Below, piece by piece: positions 8,828-18,001 of a stretch of 64,000 nt of DNA. A program made the translations under genes and the position numbers. Every line of letters starts with the position of its first letter. Position 1 is the stretch's first letter. The DNA comes from a gamma proteobacterium symbiont of Ctena orbiculata. GTDB lineage: Bacteria > Pseudomonadota > Gammaproteobacteria > Chromatiales > Chromatiaceae. The notes under the pieces are model-generated. The model made no database searches and was not told the DNA's origin. It saw only the letters and a list, made by a program, of their open reading frames with translations. The DNA lies in assembly GCA_003058495.1 (NCBI GenBank), contig QBVC01000021.1, forward strand, positions 117,837-181,836, written 5' to 3'.

Positions 8828-11263
8828 TTACTGCCTGGCCGGGAGGCCGGATGAGTAGAGGCTCCCGTCATGCAGGTAGTGAACGCTATCCCCCAGGATC
8901 ACGGACCTGTCATTCCAAACCCCCGCTGAAGAACGTGTCTCACTGTTTTGACTCACCACGAACTGGTCCACCAGTTCCACCCCGGGTGTGTCGCTCACGT
9001 TGACATCGAAGGTGTAGAGGCCGGTATGGGTCCAGCCATACGAGTGATAGGGTTGCGGGTCCGCAACCTGGGGTGGTTCGTTATACAGATCCACCGGAAT
9101 GGAGAAGCGCATCGGCAGCAGATCCGTTTGCGGCAGCGAGGCAAAGGCGTGGTGCTCGGTGAGGATATTGGAGCTGGTTCGTCTGCCGCCGAGCACGATT
9201 GAATTCACTTCGCTCGGGGTGGTGGGATCGGTGACATCGAACAGGGATACCTTCAGCCCCTGGTACCAGGCAAAGCCGAGCCCGTCCCTGTCGGTCGAGG
9301 CCTCATCATCGATCGCCTCCTTGCCGATTCCGAGGAGAAAGTTCTCGCCCACGGGATGGAGATATTCCGAGTAACCCGAAACCTCCAGCTCGCCCAGGGA
9401 GACAGGATTCTCGGGGTCGGAGAGGTCGAGTACATAGAGCGGGTCCACCTTCTTGAAGGTCACCAGGTAGCCCCGGTCACCCAGAAAACGGCTGGCATAG
9501 AGGAGTTCCCCCGGCCGCCCCAGGTTGTCGAGCCGTCCGGCCTCCTCCAGCCGGCCGCCATTCGCCGCCTCGCGCAACAGGGTCACGCTGGTCGAGCTGC
9601 CGTCCGATCCCAGGGAGCCGATGGATGTGGCGATGCGCAGTACGCCTTGATGTTCTCCCATGCGGAAGGGTTTGTAGTCGGCATTGAAACCAAGATGTCC
9701 CATTACGATGCCGGAACCCCGATATTCGGCCGCTTGCCCGTCTGCATTGTCGCTGCTCAGCGCCAGTTTGTGGATCTCGGTCTGTTGCGCGCTCCCACCT
9801 CCCGGCAGAAGGATTTGACCCACGGCGTCCGCCGCCAGATAGATGGCCTCTTGAGAGGCGTAGAGCACTTCCGATGCCCCGAGAAAACAGGTCGTGCTGA
9901 GGTTGTCGGGGTCGGTCAAAGAGATCGCAATGACACTGATGATCGTGGGATCCGGGTTGATGGCAGTGGCGCTCGGAGCAAGATAGCAGCGCTCCGCATC
10001 GATGAGAGGAAGCGCCGTTTGACCACTGGTGGCGCTTGGGAGGAGCTGGCTCAATGAGGTATTCTCCAGTAGGGTCCGATTGGCATCAAGCGCCGCCGTG
10101 GTGTAGGGATATTGATCGAGATCTTCCATGGTCGGGGTATAGCGGGTCACCAGGTAGAGTGTGTCATCGATCACGCGACTGGAGATCATTGCACCGTCGA
10201 AGCTCAAGATTCGGTCATGGGTGGGGGCCGTCGCTGAATCCAGCCTAAACAGATTGACTTCAGTTTTGCTGTTGGACCAAAACCTCGGTCCCTCCCAGAT
10301 CGGCATCACACCAATGACGCCAAAGTTCATGTAGTCGTTGTCTGCGAGACCCCCCGCTGTCACGATCAGGTCGGGAAGCCCTTCGCCGCGCTCCTTGAGC
10401 AGATAGATGCCAGTAGCAGATGCCTCTCCCGCTATTTCGATTTCGTTCAACAGCTGGTTTGCGGGCGGCGATTCCGCAATGCTGTGTATGGAGAGACAGC
10501 TGTTCAACACACTACTGCCGCAACTGCCAAGGCTATAGAGATATTGGCCGTCGGTCTTGATCAAATCCGCTTCGTCGACCCCCTGCTCCTGGAGATTGGT
10601 TTGAGATACCGGGGCAGTTATTCCAACACTCACACCAACGCCACTGCTGGGAATCGGGTTGTCGCCGTCAGCTGCATAGGCCTCGATCATCGCCTCAACC
10701 AGGTAGTTTTCCAGCATGGCTTCGTTACGGAATCGATGCAGGCCCGGGTTGGCGGTGTCGAACACAATGAAGGTCAACGGTTGCTGGTTATAGACGATGG
10801 CGCCGTCATCCGCGTCGTAACCGGCGAAGACGGCATACTCTCCCGGCGGCAAAGGCGCGCCGTCATGGACATCGAGGATCTCGGTGGCGGCGAGGGTCTT
10901 GCGTCTGAATGGGACCAGCTCCTCGATCAGACCGCTCCATACGCGCCAGTTCCCCTGGGTATCCCGCATAAACCAGACATCCTCCAGGAGCGCGGCCAGG
11001 TAGAGATTCCGCTCAGCCCCCACCGAGGCGCTGTCCACGTCGATGGTCAGGCTCACCGAAACCGAATCGTCCGTATCGAACAGCGCGGTGTAACCACTGT
11101 CATCCGTACTATCGACGGTCCATGCCATGGTGGCGCTTGAGGCCGCGCCTGCGGTAGACACGGTCCCTTGGTCGGTATGGATGGCCAGGGTGTCGAATGT
11201 GCCGAGGGTGAGTGCAAGCCCCAGCGATAGAATAGGCAAGACGGCAGGGATAGGGGTAGACAT
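8828..11263 (-). CDS. Secreted beta-propeller domain protein
   Basis: An 811-residue protein with an N-terminal hydrophobic export signal (ILSLGLALTLG), hence periplasmic, surface-located or secreted. An N-terminal beta-rich region (about 30-175) precedes a large C-terminal domain that opens with QGVDEADLIKTDGQYLYSL, the hallmark of the family annotated as beta-propeller domain proteins (Pfam Beta_propel). Further family-like blocks are GDRGYLVTFKKVDPLYVLDL and SDPENPVSLGELEVSGYSEY. Many Asp/Gly-rich turns suggest calcium binding. No enzyme motif is visible. It is on the same strand as metG, 111 bp downstream of it, but probably has its own promoter. Its function is unknown in any organism as far as I can say. 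Confidence 0.75.
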   Translation of the reverse strand: MSTPIPAVLPILSLGLALTLGTFDTLAIHTDQGTVSTAGAASSATMAWTVDSTDDSGYTALFDTDDSVSVSLTIDVDSASVGAERNLYLAALLEDVWFMRDTQGNWRVWSGLIEELVPFRRKTLAATEILDVHDGAPLPPGEYAVFAGYDADDGAIVYNQQPLTFIVFDTANPGLHRFRNEAMLENYLVEAMIEAYAADGDNPIPSSGVGVSVGITAPVSQTNLQEQGVDEADLIKTDGQYLYSLGSCGSSVLNSCLSIHSIAESPPANQLLNEIEIAGEASATGIYLLKERGEGLPDLIVTAGGLADNDYMNFGVIGVMPIWEGPRFWSNSKTEVNLFRLDSATAPTHDRILSFDGAMISSRVIDDTLYLVTRYTPTMEDLDQYPYTTAALDANRTLLENTSLSQLLPSATSGQTALPLIDAERCYLAPSATAINPDPTIISVIAISLTDPDNLSTTCFLGASEVLYASQEAIYLAADAVGQILLPGGGSAQQTEIHKLALSSDNADGQAAEYRGSGIVMGHLGFNADYKPFRMGEHQGVLRIATSIGSLGSDGSSTSVTLLREAANGGRLEEAGRLDNLGRPGELLYASRFLGDRGYLVTFKKVDPLYVLDLSDPENPVSLGELEVSGYSEYLHPVGENFLLGIGKEAIDDEASTDRDGLGFAWYQGLKVSLFDVTDPTTPSEVNSIVLGGRRTSSNILTEHHAFASLPQTDLLPMRFSIPVDLYNEPPQVADPQPYHSYGWTHTGLYTFDVNVSDTPGVELVDQFVVSQNSETRSSAGVWNDRSVILGDSVHYLHDGSLYSSGLPARQ

Positions 11264-11374
11264 GGTCGATCCTTCGAAATCCAGTGATAGACCTAATCTT
11301 AACGGCCCAAGACCCCCATTTCTAGGACGAATGCCTCAATCTATCTACCAACACAGGACTAAAGTCACTCCATC

Positions 11375-13423
11375 CTACTTCACCCGCATCCCTGGCTGCG
11401 CCCCTTCGTCGGGATTGAGGATAAAGAGCTCCTTGCCGCCGGGACCGGCCGCCAGCACCATGCCTTCGGAGACGCCGAAGCGCATCTTGCGCGGTGCCAG
11501 GTTGGCCACCATCACCGTGAGCTTGCCTTCAAGATCCTCGGGGGCGTAGGCGGATTTGATGCCGGCGAAGACGTTCCGGGTCTCGCCCCCCAGGTCGAGG
11601 CTCAGCTGCAGCAGCTTGTCGGCCCCCTCCACATGCTCCGCCTTGGCGATGCGGGCGATGCGCAGGTCGAGCTTGGCGAAGTCGTCGAACTGGATGGTCT
11701 CCGCGATGGGGTCCTTGGCCAGGGGTGAGTCGGCAGCAGCCGCGGCCGGTTGAGCCGGTGCCTGGGCTGCCAGGTCCTCCTTCGAGTGCTCCAGCATCGC
11801 CTCGATCTGCTTGGGGTCGACCCGGGTCATCAGCGGCTTGAACTTGCCGATGGCGTGGCCGGTCAGCGGGGTGGCCAGTCGATCCCAGGTCAGGGGCTCG
11901 ATCTGCAGGAAGGCCTCCGCCATCGCGGCGGTACCGGGCAGGATCGGACGCAGGTAGCCGATCAGCAGGCGGAAGAGGTTGATGCCGTCGCTGCAGATTG
12001 CCTGTAGTTCGGATGCCTTGCCATCCTCTTTCGCAACCACCCAGGGCTTCTGTTCGTCGATCTGCTGATTGGCACGGTCGGCCAGGGCCATGATCTCGCG
12101 CACAGCGCGGCTGAACTCCCGCTTCTCGTAGTGTTCGGCGATGGTCTCGCCGGCAGCAATAAACTCATCGAACAGGCTTTGTTCGGCCACCCGGTCCGCC
12201 AACTTGCCGTCGAAGCGCTTGCTGATGAAACCGGCGCAGCGGCTGGCGATGTTGACCACCTTGCCCACCAGGTCGCTGTTGACCCGCTGGGCGAAGTCCT
12301 CCAGGTTGAGGTCGATGTCGTCGACGCCGGCGCCCAGCTTGGCGGCGAAGTAGTAGCGCAGGTACTCCGGATTGAGGTGGTCCAGGTAGGTGCGGGCCTT
12401 GATGAAGGTGCCCCGGGACTTGGACATCTTGGCCCCGTCCACGGTGAGAAAGCCGTGGGCATAGACGGCGCTGGGGGTGCGAAAGCCCGCGCCGTGCAGC
12501 ATCGCCGGCCAGAACAGGGTGTGGAAGTAGATGATGTCCTTGCCGATGAAGTGATAGAGCTCGGTCTCGCTGCCTTTGTCCCAGAACTCGTCGAAGTCGA
12601 GCCCCTCGGTGCGGTCGCAGAGGTTGCGGAAGCTGGCCATGTAACCGATGGGGGCATCGAGCCAGACATAGAAGTACTTCCCCGGATGATCCGGGATCTC
12701 GAAACCGAAGTAGGGGGCGTCGCGGGAGATGTCCCACTCCTGCAGGCCGGCCTCGAACCACTCGCCGAGCTTGTTGGAGACCTCGCTCTGGACGTGTCCG
12801 CCGCCGGTCCACTCGCGCAGCATCGCCTCGAAATCGGCCAGCTTGAAGAAGTAGTGGTCCGATTCGCGCTGTTCCGGCACCGCGCCGGAGACGGCGGAGA
12901 CCGGGTTTTTCAGCTCCGCCGGGGAGTAGCTGGCGCCGCAGACCTCGCAGTTGTCGCCATATTGGTCCTCGGCGCCGCACTTGGGGCAGGTCCCCTTGAT
13001 GAAGCGGTCGGGCAGGAACATCTGCTCCACCGGGTCGTAGGCCTGGGTGATGGTGCGCCTGGCGATATGGCCGGCGTCCCGGTTGCGCTCATAGATGGTG
13101 TTGGCGCAGGCCTGGTTCTCCGCCGAGTGGGTGGAGTGGTAGTTGTCGAAGCCGATGCGGAAATCGGCGAAGTCGGCCTTGTGCTCCTCCGCCACGCGGG
13201 CGATCAGGGTCTCCGGATCTATTCCCTCCTGGCGCGCGCGCAGCATGATCGGCGTGCCGTGGGCATCGTCGGCGCAGACATAGAGGCACTGATGTCCCCG
13301 CATCTTCTGAAACCGGGCCCAGATGTCGGTCTGGATATACTCCACCAGGTGGCCGATATGGATCGGCCCGTTGGCGTAGGGCAGGGCGCTGGTGATCAGG
13401 ATCTTGCGGGTTGTCTGGCTCAT
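11375..13423 (-). CDS. metG: Methionyl-tRNA synthetase
   Basis: Charges tRNA-Met with methionine in the cytoplasm. The 682-residue class I enzyme shows HIGH at 22-25, a zinc-knuckle pair (CPKCG and CEVCGA near residues 145-161), the KMSKS loop at 332-336 and an anticodon-binding helical domain. A C-terminal tRNA-binding domain (EMAP-II/Trbp111-like, from about 580, with [14 protein letters not shown]) follows a Pro/Ala-rich linker ([14 protein letters not shown]). This is the long, dimeric form known from Escherichia coli. The ATG at 13423 is preferred over 13435, since the protein then starts [19 protein letters not shown] as in relatives. Confidence 0.97.
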   Translation of the reverse strand: MSQTTRKILITSALPYANGPIHIGHLVEYIQTDIWARFQKMRGHQCLYVCADDAHGTPIMLRARQEGIDPETLIARVAEEHKADFADFRIGFDNYHSTHSAENQACANTIYERNRDAGHIARRTITQAYDPVEQMFLPDRFIKGTCPKCGAEDQYGDNCEVCGASYSPAELKNPVSAVSGAVPEQRESDHYFFKLADFEAMLREWTGGGHVQSEVSNKLGEWFEAGLQEWDISRDAPYFGFEIPDHPGKYFYVWLDAPIGYMASFRNLCDRTEGLDFDEFWDKGSETELYHFIGKDIIYFHTLFWPAMLHGAGFRTPSAVYAHGFLTVDGAKMSKSRGTFIKARTYLDHLNPEYLRYYFAAKLGAGVDDIDLNLEDFAQRVNSDLVGKVVNIASRCAGFISKRFDGKLADRVAEQSLFDEFIAAGETIAEHYEKREFSRAVREIMALADRANQQIDEQKPWVVAKEDGKASELQAICSDGINLFRLLIGYLRPILPGTAAMAEAFLQIEPLTWDRLATPLTGHAIGKFKPLMTRVDPKQIEAMLEHSKEDLAAQAPAQPAAAAADSPLAKDPIAETIQFDDFAKLDLRIARIAKAEHVEGADKLLQLSLDLGGETRNVFAGIKSAYAPEDLEGKLTVMVANLAPRKMRFGVSEGMVLAAGPGGKELFILNPDEGAQPGMRVK

Positions 13424-13527
13424 CTTCGGTTCCAACTCGGCTCAGGGTCAGCGGAAAACGGGGAATTATCGCACAACAGCCCGTTAAATGAACGTACCCT
13501 TGGAGAAAAAGGATCTGAAGAAAAGAG

Positions 13528-13696
13528 GTCCGCGAGTGAACGCCAATAAACGCAAATGAATGCGATGTAAGCCATTGCAGACACACCGAATAAACAGCTG
13601 CCATGACACTTTGTCAGCTACAGCTCGAACAATTCTTCAAACTTGTCCCTGAAGCTCCCTTTACTCGTGTATTAAATTTGCATTCATTTGCGGACT
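13528..13696. repeat. Intergenic inverted-repeat element, copy A
   Basis: The 383-bp space between metG and the acyltransferase gene has no supported gene. It contains GTCCGCGAGTGAACGCCAAT followed by AAACGCAAAT (13528-13557), which differs at three of 30 positions from the arm at 27354-27383. A shortened inverted arm, TTTGCATTCATTTGCGGACT, is at 13677-13696. The roughly 120 bp between the arms share no obvious sequence with the second copy. This suggests a dispersed, non-coding inverted-repeat element, possibly MITE-like. No target-site duplication was identified. Confidence 0.6.
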
Positions 13697-13818
13697 CTCA
13701 TCTCTTTCCCGTCTGTCATTGAATCATCATCTGGCCGCAGTCTACCGCTCATCTGACTGCAAATGCGCGGTCATATCCGTTCGTTAAGATTCCGACATTT
13801 TAATCTTTTGGAGGCCCT

Positions 13819-15537
13819 GTGGTGCTGAATGTCGAGCAGGTTTTGATCGAGCGTTTTCCCGGCTTTTTCAATAACAAGCCACAGTTATTGACCCGGCCGA
13901 TGCTGACCCTGTTGCGCATGCTGTTCCATGAACGGGAGATCAATCGCTTCCTGGAGGAGCACAAGGGGGTACGCGGTCTCGATTTTATCGAAAAGGTGCT
14001 GGAGTACTTCGATCTCGACTACCTGGTCTCTAACAAGGACCTGGAGAACATCCCCTCCAGCGGCCGTGTGGTGGTGATCGCCAATCACCCGTTGGGTGCC
14101 CTCGATGCGCTCAGCCTGATTCTGATGATCAGCCGGGTACGCACCGATATCAAGGTTGTGGCCAACGATCTGCTCTCGGCCCTCGAGCCGCTGGGGGATC
14201 TGCTGTTGCCGGTGGACAATATGGGGGGGCGCTCCAGCCGCCAGGGGATCAAGCAGGTCTATGCCGCGCTGGAGCGGGATGAACTGGTGATCATATTTCC
14301 CGCCGGCGAGGTCTCCCGGCTGCGTCCCAACGGGGTCCGCGACGTGCGTTGGAAGAGCGGTTTTCTGCAGTTTGTCCGGCGCACCGAGGCGCCCATGCTG
14401 CCGGTCTACATCGATGCCAAGAACTCGCCCCTCTTCTATGCCGTCTCCCTGCTCTATAAGCCTATCGCCGCGCTGCTGCTGGTGGGCGAGATGTTTCGCC
14501 AGCGTTCCAACACCATCGGCTTCCGTGTCGGCGAGCTGGTCCCTGCGGCCCATCTCAACGTGGAGGGAATCAGGCCCAAGGCGAGGGTGCGCATGGTGCG
14601 CAAACACTTCTACCGCGTCGCCCAGCGCAAGGCGGGTGTGTTTACCACCGAACGCAGCATCGCCCATCCGGAGTCGCGCCAGGCGTTGAAAAAGGAGTTG
14701 TCGAAAGGACGCCTGCTGGGAGAGACCCGGGATGGCAAGCAGATTGTCCTCATGGAGTGGGAACTCGGCTCAGCCCTGATGCGTGAAATCGGCCGCCTGC
14801 GGGAGTTGAGTTTTCGCAAGGTCGGCGAGGGGACGGGCCGGCGCAGGGACATCGACAAGTACGATACCCACTATCGCCACCTGGTGCTGTGGGATGACAA
14901 CGAACTCGAGGTTGTCGGCTCATACCGCATCGGCGAGGCGGGGCCGGTCATCAAGGAGCAGGGCATGCAGGGGCTCTATACCACCTCGCTGTTCGATTTT
15001 GACGAGGCTTTCCTCCCCTATGCGGAGCAGGCGATCGAGCTGGGACGGAGTTTTGTGCAGCCCCGATACTGGGGTTCGCGGGCGCTGGACTATCTATGGC
15101 AGGGTTTGGGGAGCTATCTCCGCCACCATCCGGAGATCGCCTATATGTATGGCCCCGTCAGCATCAGCGCACGCTATCCCAAGGCCGCCCGCGATTTGAT
15201 GGTTGTCTTTTACAAACACTATTTCGGCTGCAGAAACCGGCTTGGCGAATCGAAAATCCCCTATCAGGTGGATAAATCGAGTCAGGAGGAGTTCTCAAGG
15301 CAGTTCGACGGCGACGATCTGGAACAGGATCTGCAGGAGCTGAAGAATCAACTGGCCCTCTACAATGTCACCGTGCCGACCCTGTTCAAACAGTATACCG
15401 ACCTCTGTGAACCTGGGGGTGTCTGTTTCCTCGATTTCGGCAAGGATCCCGATTTCGCCGGTTGTACGGATGGCATGATTCTGGTCGCGGTGGATCGGGT
15501 GAAAGCCGCCAAGCGCAAGCGCTATATCGGCAATTAG
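13819..15537 (+). CDS. Two-domain acyltransferase (OlsF-like; PlsC domain plus GNAT-like domain)
   Basis: A 572-residue membrane-associated lipid enzyme. The N-terminal half is a glycerophospholipid-type acyltransferase with the HxxxxD motif in NHPLGALD (His90, Asp95) and the FPAGEVSR substrate block near 158. The C-terminal half (about 290-560) resembles the hemolysin/OlsB-type GNAT acyl-ACP transferase (blocks such as LRELSFRKVGEGTGRRRDID and ALDYLWQGLG). This two-domain order matches OlsF, a bifunctional enzyme that makes ornithine lipids by N- and then O-acylation. Substrate assignment is by family only; other aminolipids are possible. Tandem GTG codons at 13819 and 13822 follow GGAGG (13810-13814), and either may start translation. 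Confidence 0.8.
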   Translation: MVLNVEQVLIERFPGFFNNKPQLLTRPMLTLLRMLFHEREINRFLEEHKGVRGLDFIEKVLEYFDLDYLVSNKDLENIPSSGRVVVIANHPLGALDALSLILMISRVRTDIKVVANDLLSALEPLGDLLLPVDNMGGRSSRQGIKQVYAALERDELVIIFPAGEVSRLRPNGVRDVRWKSGFLQFVRRTEAPMLPVYIDAKNSPLFYAVSLLYKPIAALLLVGEMFRQRSNTIGFRVGELVPAAHLNVEGIRPKARVRMVRKHFYRVAQRKAGVFTTERSIAHPESRQALKKELSKGRLLGETRDGKQIVLMEWELGSALMREIGRLRELSFRKVGEGTGRRRDIDKYDTHYRHLVLWDDNELEVVGSYRIGEAGPVIKEQGMQGLYTTSLFDFDEAFLPYAEQAIELGRSFVQPRYWGSRALDYLWQGLGSYLRHHPEIAYMYGPVSISARYPKAARDLMVVFYKHYFGCRNRLGESKIPYQVDKSSQEEFSRQFDGDDLEQDLQELKNQLALYNVTVPTLFKQYTDLCEPGGVCFLDFGKDPDFAGCTDGMILVAVDRVKAAKRKRYIGN

Positions 15538-15576
15538 GCTGTTCAGGGGTGATTCAGCGCAGCGCCTGCGGCTCTC

Positions 15577-16068
15577 CTATAGCAGCCGTACCGGGTGTGA
15601 AGCCGTGTCGCAGTCGAAAGTGGTGCAGGCCTCGATGATGATGTAGGCATCCATGGGCAAGCTGTCGACGATCTCGTCAACGTCACGCTTCACGGCGTCG
15701 TCCTCGTCGCCGCAGAACATCACCAGATCATTGCTGAAGAAACAGGCCTCGTCATTGCGGCGGTCACGATCGCATGAAGCGAACTCGTCACAGATGGCGG
15801 AAAAGAATGCAATATCGTTGGATTCATCGAGGTTGCTGTTCAGGCTGAGGAAGAACCTCGCTGTATAGCCGAAGGCATTGTTGTCGTCCACCTTCCAGGT
15901 CAGATCGAATCTGCCGCTGTTGATTGCCGGATCGACCGGTGCGCTGCCATCCTCGAGATCCGCAGCAGACCCTGTGATGTCGAACTCGTTGATATCGACA
16001 TCACTATCGTTGCCGCAACTGACGCTGATCAGGCTGAGCAGTGATGAGAGTAGCAGGTGCTTTATCAT
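15577..16068 (-). CDS. Small acidic secreted protein, possible lipoprotein
   Basis: 163 residues beginning MIKHLLLSSLLSLISVSCGN, an export signal ending in a cysteine at 18. The -3 position is Ser rather than Leu, so lipidation is plausible but not clean. The mature part is very acidic (NDSDVDINEFD, GDEDDAVKRDVDEIVD) with six cysteines in its second half (ICDEFASCDRDRRNDEACFF, MFCGDED, EACTTFDCD), suggesting disulfides and export. The longer frame to 16158 is rejected because the signal sequence begins at 16068, preceded by AAGGAAAAAGGG. No family was recognised and no clear operon partner is present. Confidence 0.65.
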   Translation of the reverse strand: MIKHLLLSSLLSLISVSCGNDSDVDINEFDITGSAADLEDGSAPVDPAINSGRFDLTWKVDDNNAFGYTARFFLSLNSNLDESNDIAFFSAICDEFASCDRDRRNDEACFFSNDLVMFCGDEDDAVKRDVDEIVDSLPMDAYIIIEACTTFDCDTASHPVRLL

Positions 16069-16357
16069 GTTTGGCCCTTTTTCCTTGGCAGGTGGTGTCG
16101 GTCTCCTCGGCTGGCGCTCCCTGTCAACAGGCTGGCGCCCCGACTCACTATAATTCATCGAGTGAAATCCCTGTGACTCAATTATAGTTCACCGCCTTTG
16201 CGGCTGCCCTGCAGAGGAAATGGCAATTCTCGGCAAGATCCTCTCAATTGATCTGTACCATTGCCGGTGTGTAGTATGGTACGGTCAACAATGCGTATTT
16301 GGCTACTCTAACCTGCACGGACGAAGATCAAATCCATCGTGGATGACTATTAGAGCA

Positions 16358-17143
16358 ATGGATCATTCATTCAATAGACCGCTTTTTCTCGGTGCACTGA
16401 TTTTCTTCGTTTCACTACCGTTTTTCCTGCATGGCGCCGAAGCGGTGGACTCGTGCGCTGAGAAAGCTGATGGGGATTATTGGCTTGGCAGGTGGAGCGC
16501 CGAATCCCACTACCGGCCCGAGCAGACGACACAGGTATGGCGTTGGTGGTTCGAGGTTGTAAGGCGCGGACAAGGGCATCGGATACGCACCCATTCCGAG
16601 GGAGCCGACAAAACCGAGGTCGTCAGCATTGATCCAGACAGGCTGGAATTTCTTTTTCACGATGTCTATGGGACCCGAATAACCGCTACCCGGGACGGCG
16701 AGCATATCATCGGGACCCTGGTCCAGCCGCAAAACAGATCGCTCCCTTCCGGTTGGATCATCGGCCAACGGGTGTTCGATCCCTGCTCGCGTGAGAGGGA
16801 AACAGGCCCTCCGGCGGGCGAGGAATATGATCTCAACGGCGACTGGGTTTATGGGGAGAGTGGTTCCGCGGAGATCATCCATGAGATGGGGGTTGTAAGA
16901 ATTCTCATGACCTGGGGCCCCAGCCAGGTACCGGCGCCGCACTATGAGGTTTATGCATCAACGAGCGGAAGATGGCTGGTGGGGCAGTGGAAATATGTCA
17001 GCAGCGAACAGCATAGCCTGCAAACGGCGGGGCGCTTTCAGGCTGAAGTCGGCGAAAATGGAAACAGCATTCGGGTATCTAAAACCCTGGACAATGATCA
17101 CAGTTTCAACGGCATTGTGTTTACCCGGTCAGCGCGGCGCTAA
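16358..17143 (+). CDS. Exported protein of unknown function
   Basis: About 261 residues. MDHSFNRPLFLGALIFFVSL and following FFLHGAEA form a signal peptide with likely cleavage after AEA, so the protein is exported. Two halves each contain a WxxGRW/WVYGESG-type beta-rich block (YWLGRWSAESHY near 40; LNGDWVYGES near 168; GRWLVGQWKY near 206), suggesting a repeated barrel-like domain. One cysteine pair may be bonded (DSCAEK, DPCSRE). An upstream ORF extension to 16220 would hide the signal peptide and is not favoured. No ribosome site is strong here, so the start could also be ATG 16343. No family was recognised. Confidence 0.6.
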   Translation: MDHSFNRPLFLGALIFFVSLPFFLHGAEAVDSCAEKADGDYWLGRWSAESHYRPEQTTQVWRWWFEVVRRGQGHRIRTHSEGADKTEVVSIDPDRLEFLFHDVYGTRITATRDGEHIIGTLVQPQNRSLPSGWIIGQRVFDPCSRERETGPPAGEEYDLNGDWVYGESGSAEIIHEMGVVRILMTWGPSQVPAPHYEVYASTSGRWLVGQWKYVSSEQHSLQTAGRFQAEVGENGNSIRVSKTLDNDHSFNGIVFTRSARR

Positions 17144-17183
17144 CCGGTGAAGCGGAGCCTCGATTGAGCCTTCGGTCTGGCAA

Positions 17184-17984
17184 TCAGACCAGAAACAGCA
17201 GTATCAGTCCGCCCAATGCAAAGCGGTAGATGACAAAGGGCAGCATGCCCATCTTCTCGATAAAGCGGAGAAAGTAGTGGATGCAGAGATAGGCGGTGAT
17301 GAAGGCCAGTCCTGCGCCGAGACCGATGGAGAGCCAGTCGGTCGCGCTGTCGCTGCGAACGAGATCCAGGGTCAACAGGCCGCCCGACATCAAAATGGTC
17401 GGTATCGAGATCAGAAACGAGAAGCGGGACGCGGCCCTGCGGCTAAGGCCGAGAAAGAGCCCGCCGGTCATGGTGGCACCCGAACGGGAGGTGCCCGGGA
17501 TGATTGCCACGGCCTGAAACAGGCCGATGATCAGGGCGTCGCGCCAACGGATGTCGTACTCGTCCCGCTGGCGCCTGCCTGTGATATCGGCGGCCAGCAA
17601 CAGGATGCCGAATCCGATGGTGGTGATGGCGATCACCAGGGGCGAGCGCAGATCGGTCTCCACCAGGGATTTCATCAACAGACCGAAGATGCCGACCGGC
17701 AGGGTGGCGATGACGATCATCCATCCCAGGCGGGACTCCCTGGATCGCGCTTCGGCATCGAACAGGGCGCGGAAAAAATCAACGCTGATGACCGCCACTT
17801 CATGACGGAAATAGTAGATGACCGCCGCCAGGGTCCCGACGTGCACCGCGACATCGAAGGCCAGGCCCTGGTCTTCATAGCCCGTCACCACGGGTGCCAG
17901 GATCAAGTGGGCGGAGCTGGAAATGGGCAGAAATTCTGTCAATCCCTGCACCGCGGCAAGGAGGATGATCTGCAGCAGTTCCAT
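17184..17984 (-). CDS. uppP: Undecaprenyl-diphosphate phosphatase
   Basis: Integral inner-membrane enzyme (BacA/UppP) that dephosphorylates undecaprenyl diphosphate to recycle the lipid carrier for peptidoglycan and other envelope glycans; overexpression in relatives gives bacitracin resistance. The 266-residue length is typical. The two signature motifs are present: LTEFLPISSSAHL near 16-28, including the catalytic glutamate, and PGTSRSGATMTGG near 163-175. Multiple hydrophobic helices fill the rest. It follows galE by 17 bp on the same strand, placing both in an envelope-precursor context. Confidence 0.95.
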   Translation of the reverse strand: MELLQIILLAAVQGLTEFLPISSSAHLILAPVVTGYEDQGLAFDVAVHVGTLAAVIYYFRHEVAVISVDFFRALFDAEARSRESRLGWMIVIATLPVGIFGLLMKSLVETDLRSPLVIAITTIGFGILLLAADITGRRQRDEYDIRWRDALIIGLFQAVAIIPGTSRSGATMTGGLFLGLSRRAASRFSFLISIPTILMSGGLLTLDLVRSDSATDWLSIGLGAGLAFITAYLCIHYFLRFIEKMGMLPFVIYRFALGGLILLFLV

Positions 17985-18001
17985 ACGAGCCGGTCAGTCC
18001 G

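Noticed and set aside
12131..13549. 472-codon open frame on the plus strand over metG
   Set aside because: Antisense shadow of metG with Val/Gly-rich composition; MetG motifs clearly define the real gene.
17174..17190. Small hairpin GGTCTG / CAGACC near the uppP stop
   Set aside because: Only six base pairs, overlapping the stop codon and without a T tract on either strand; too weak to call a terminator.
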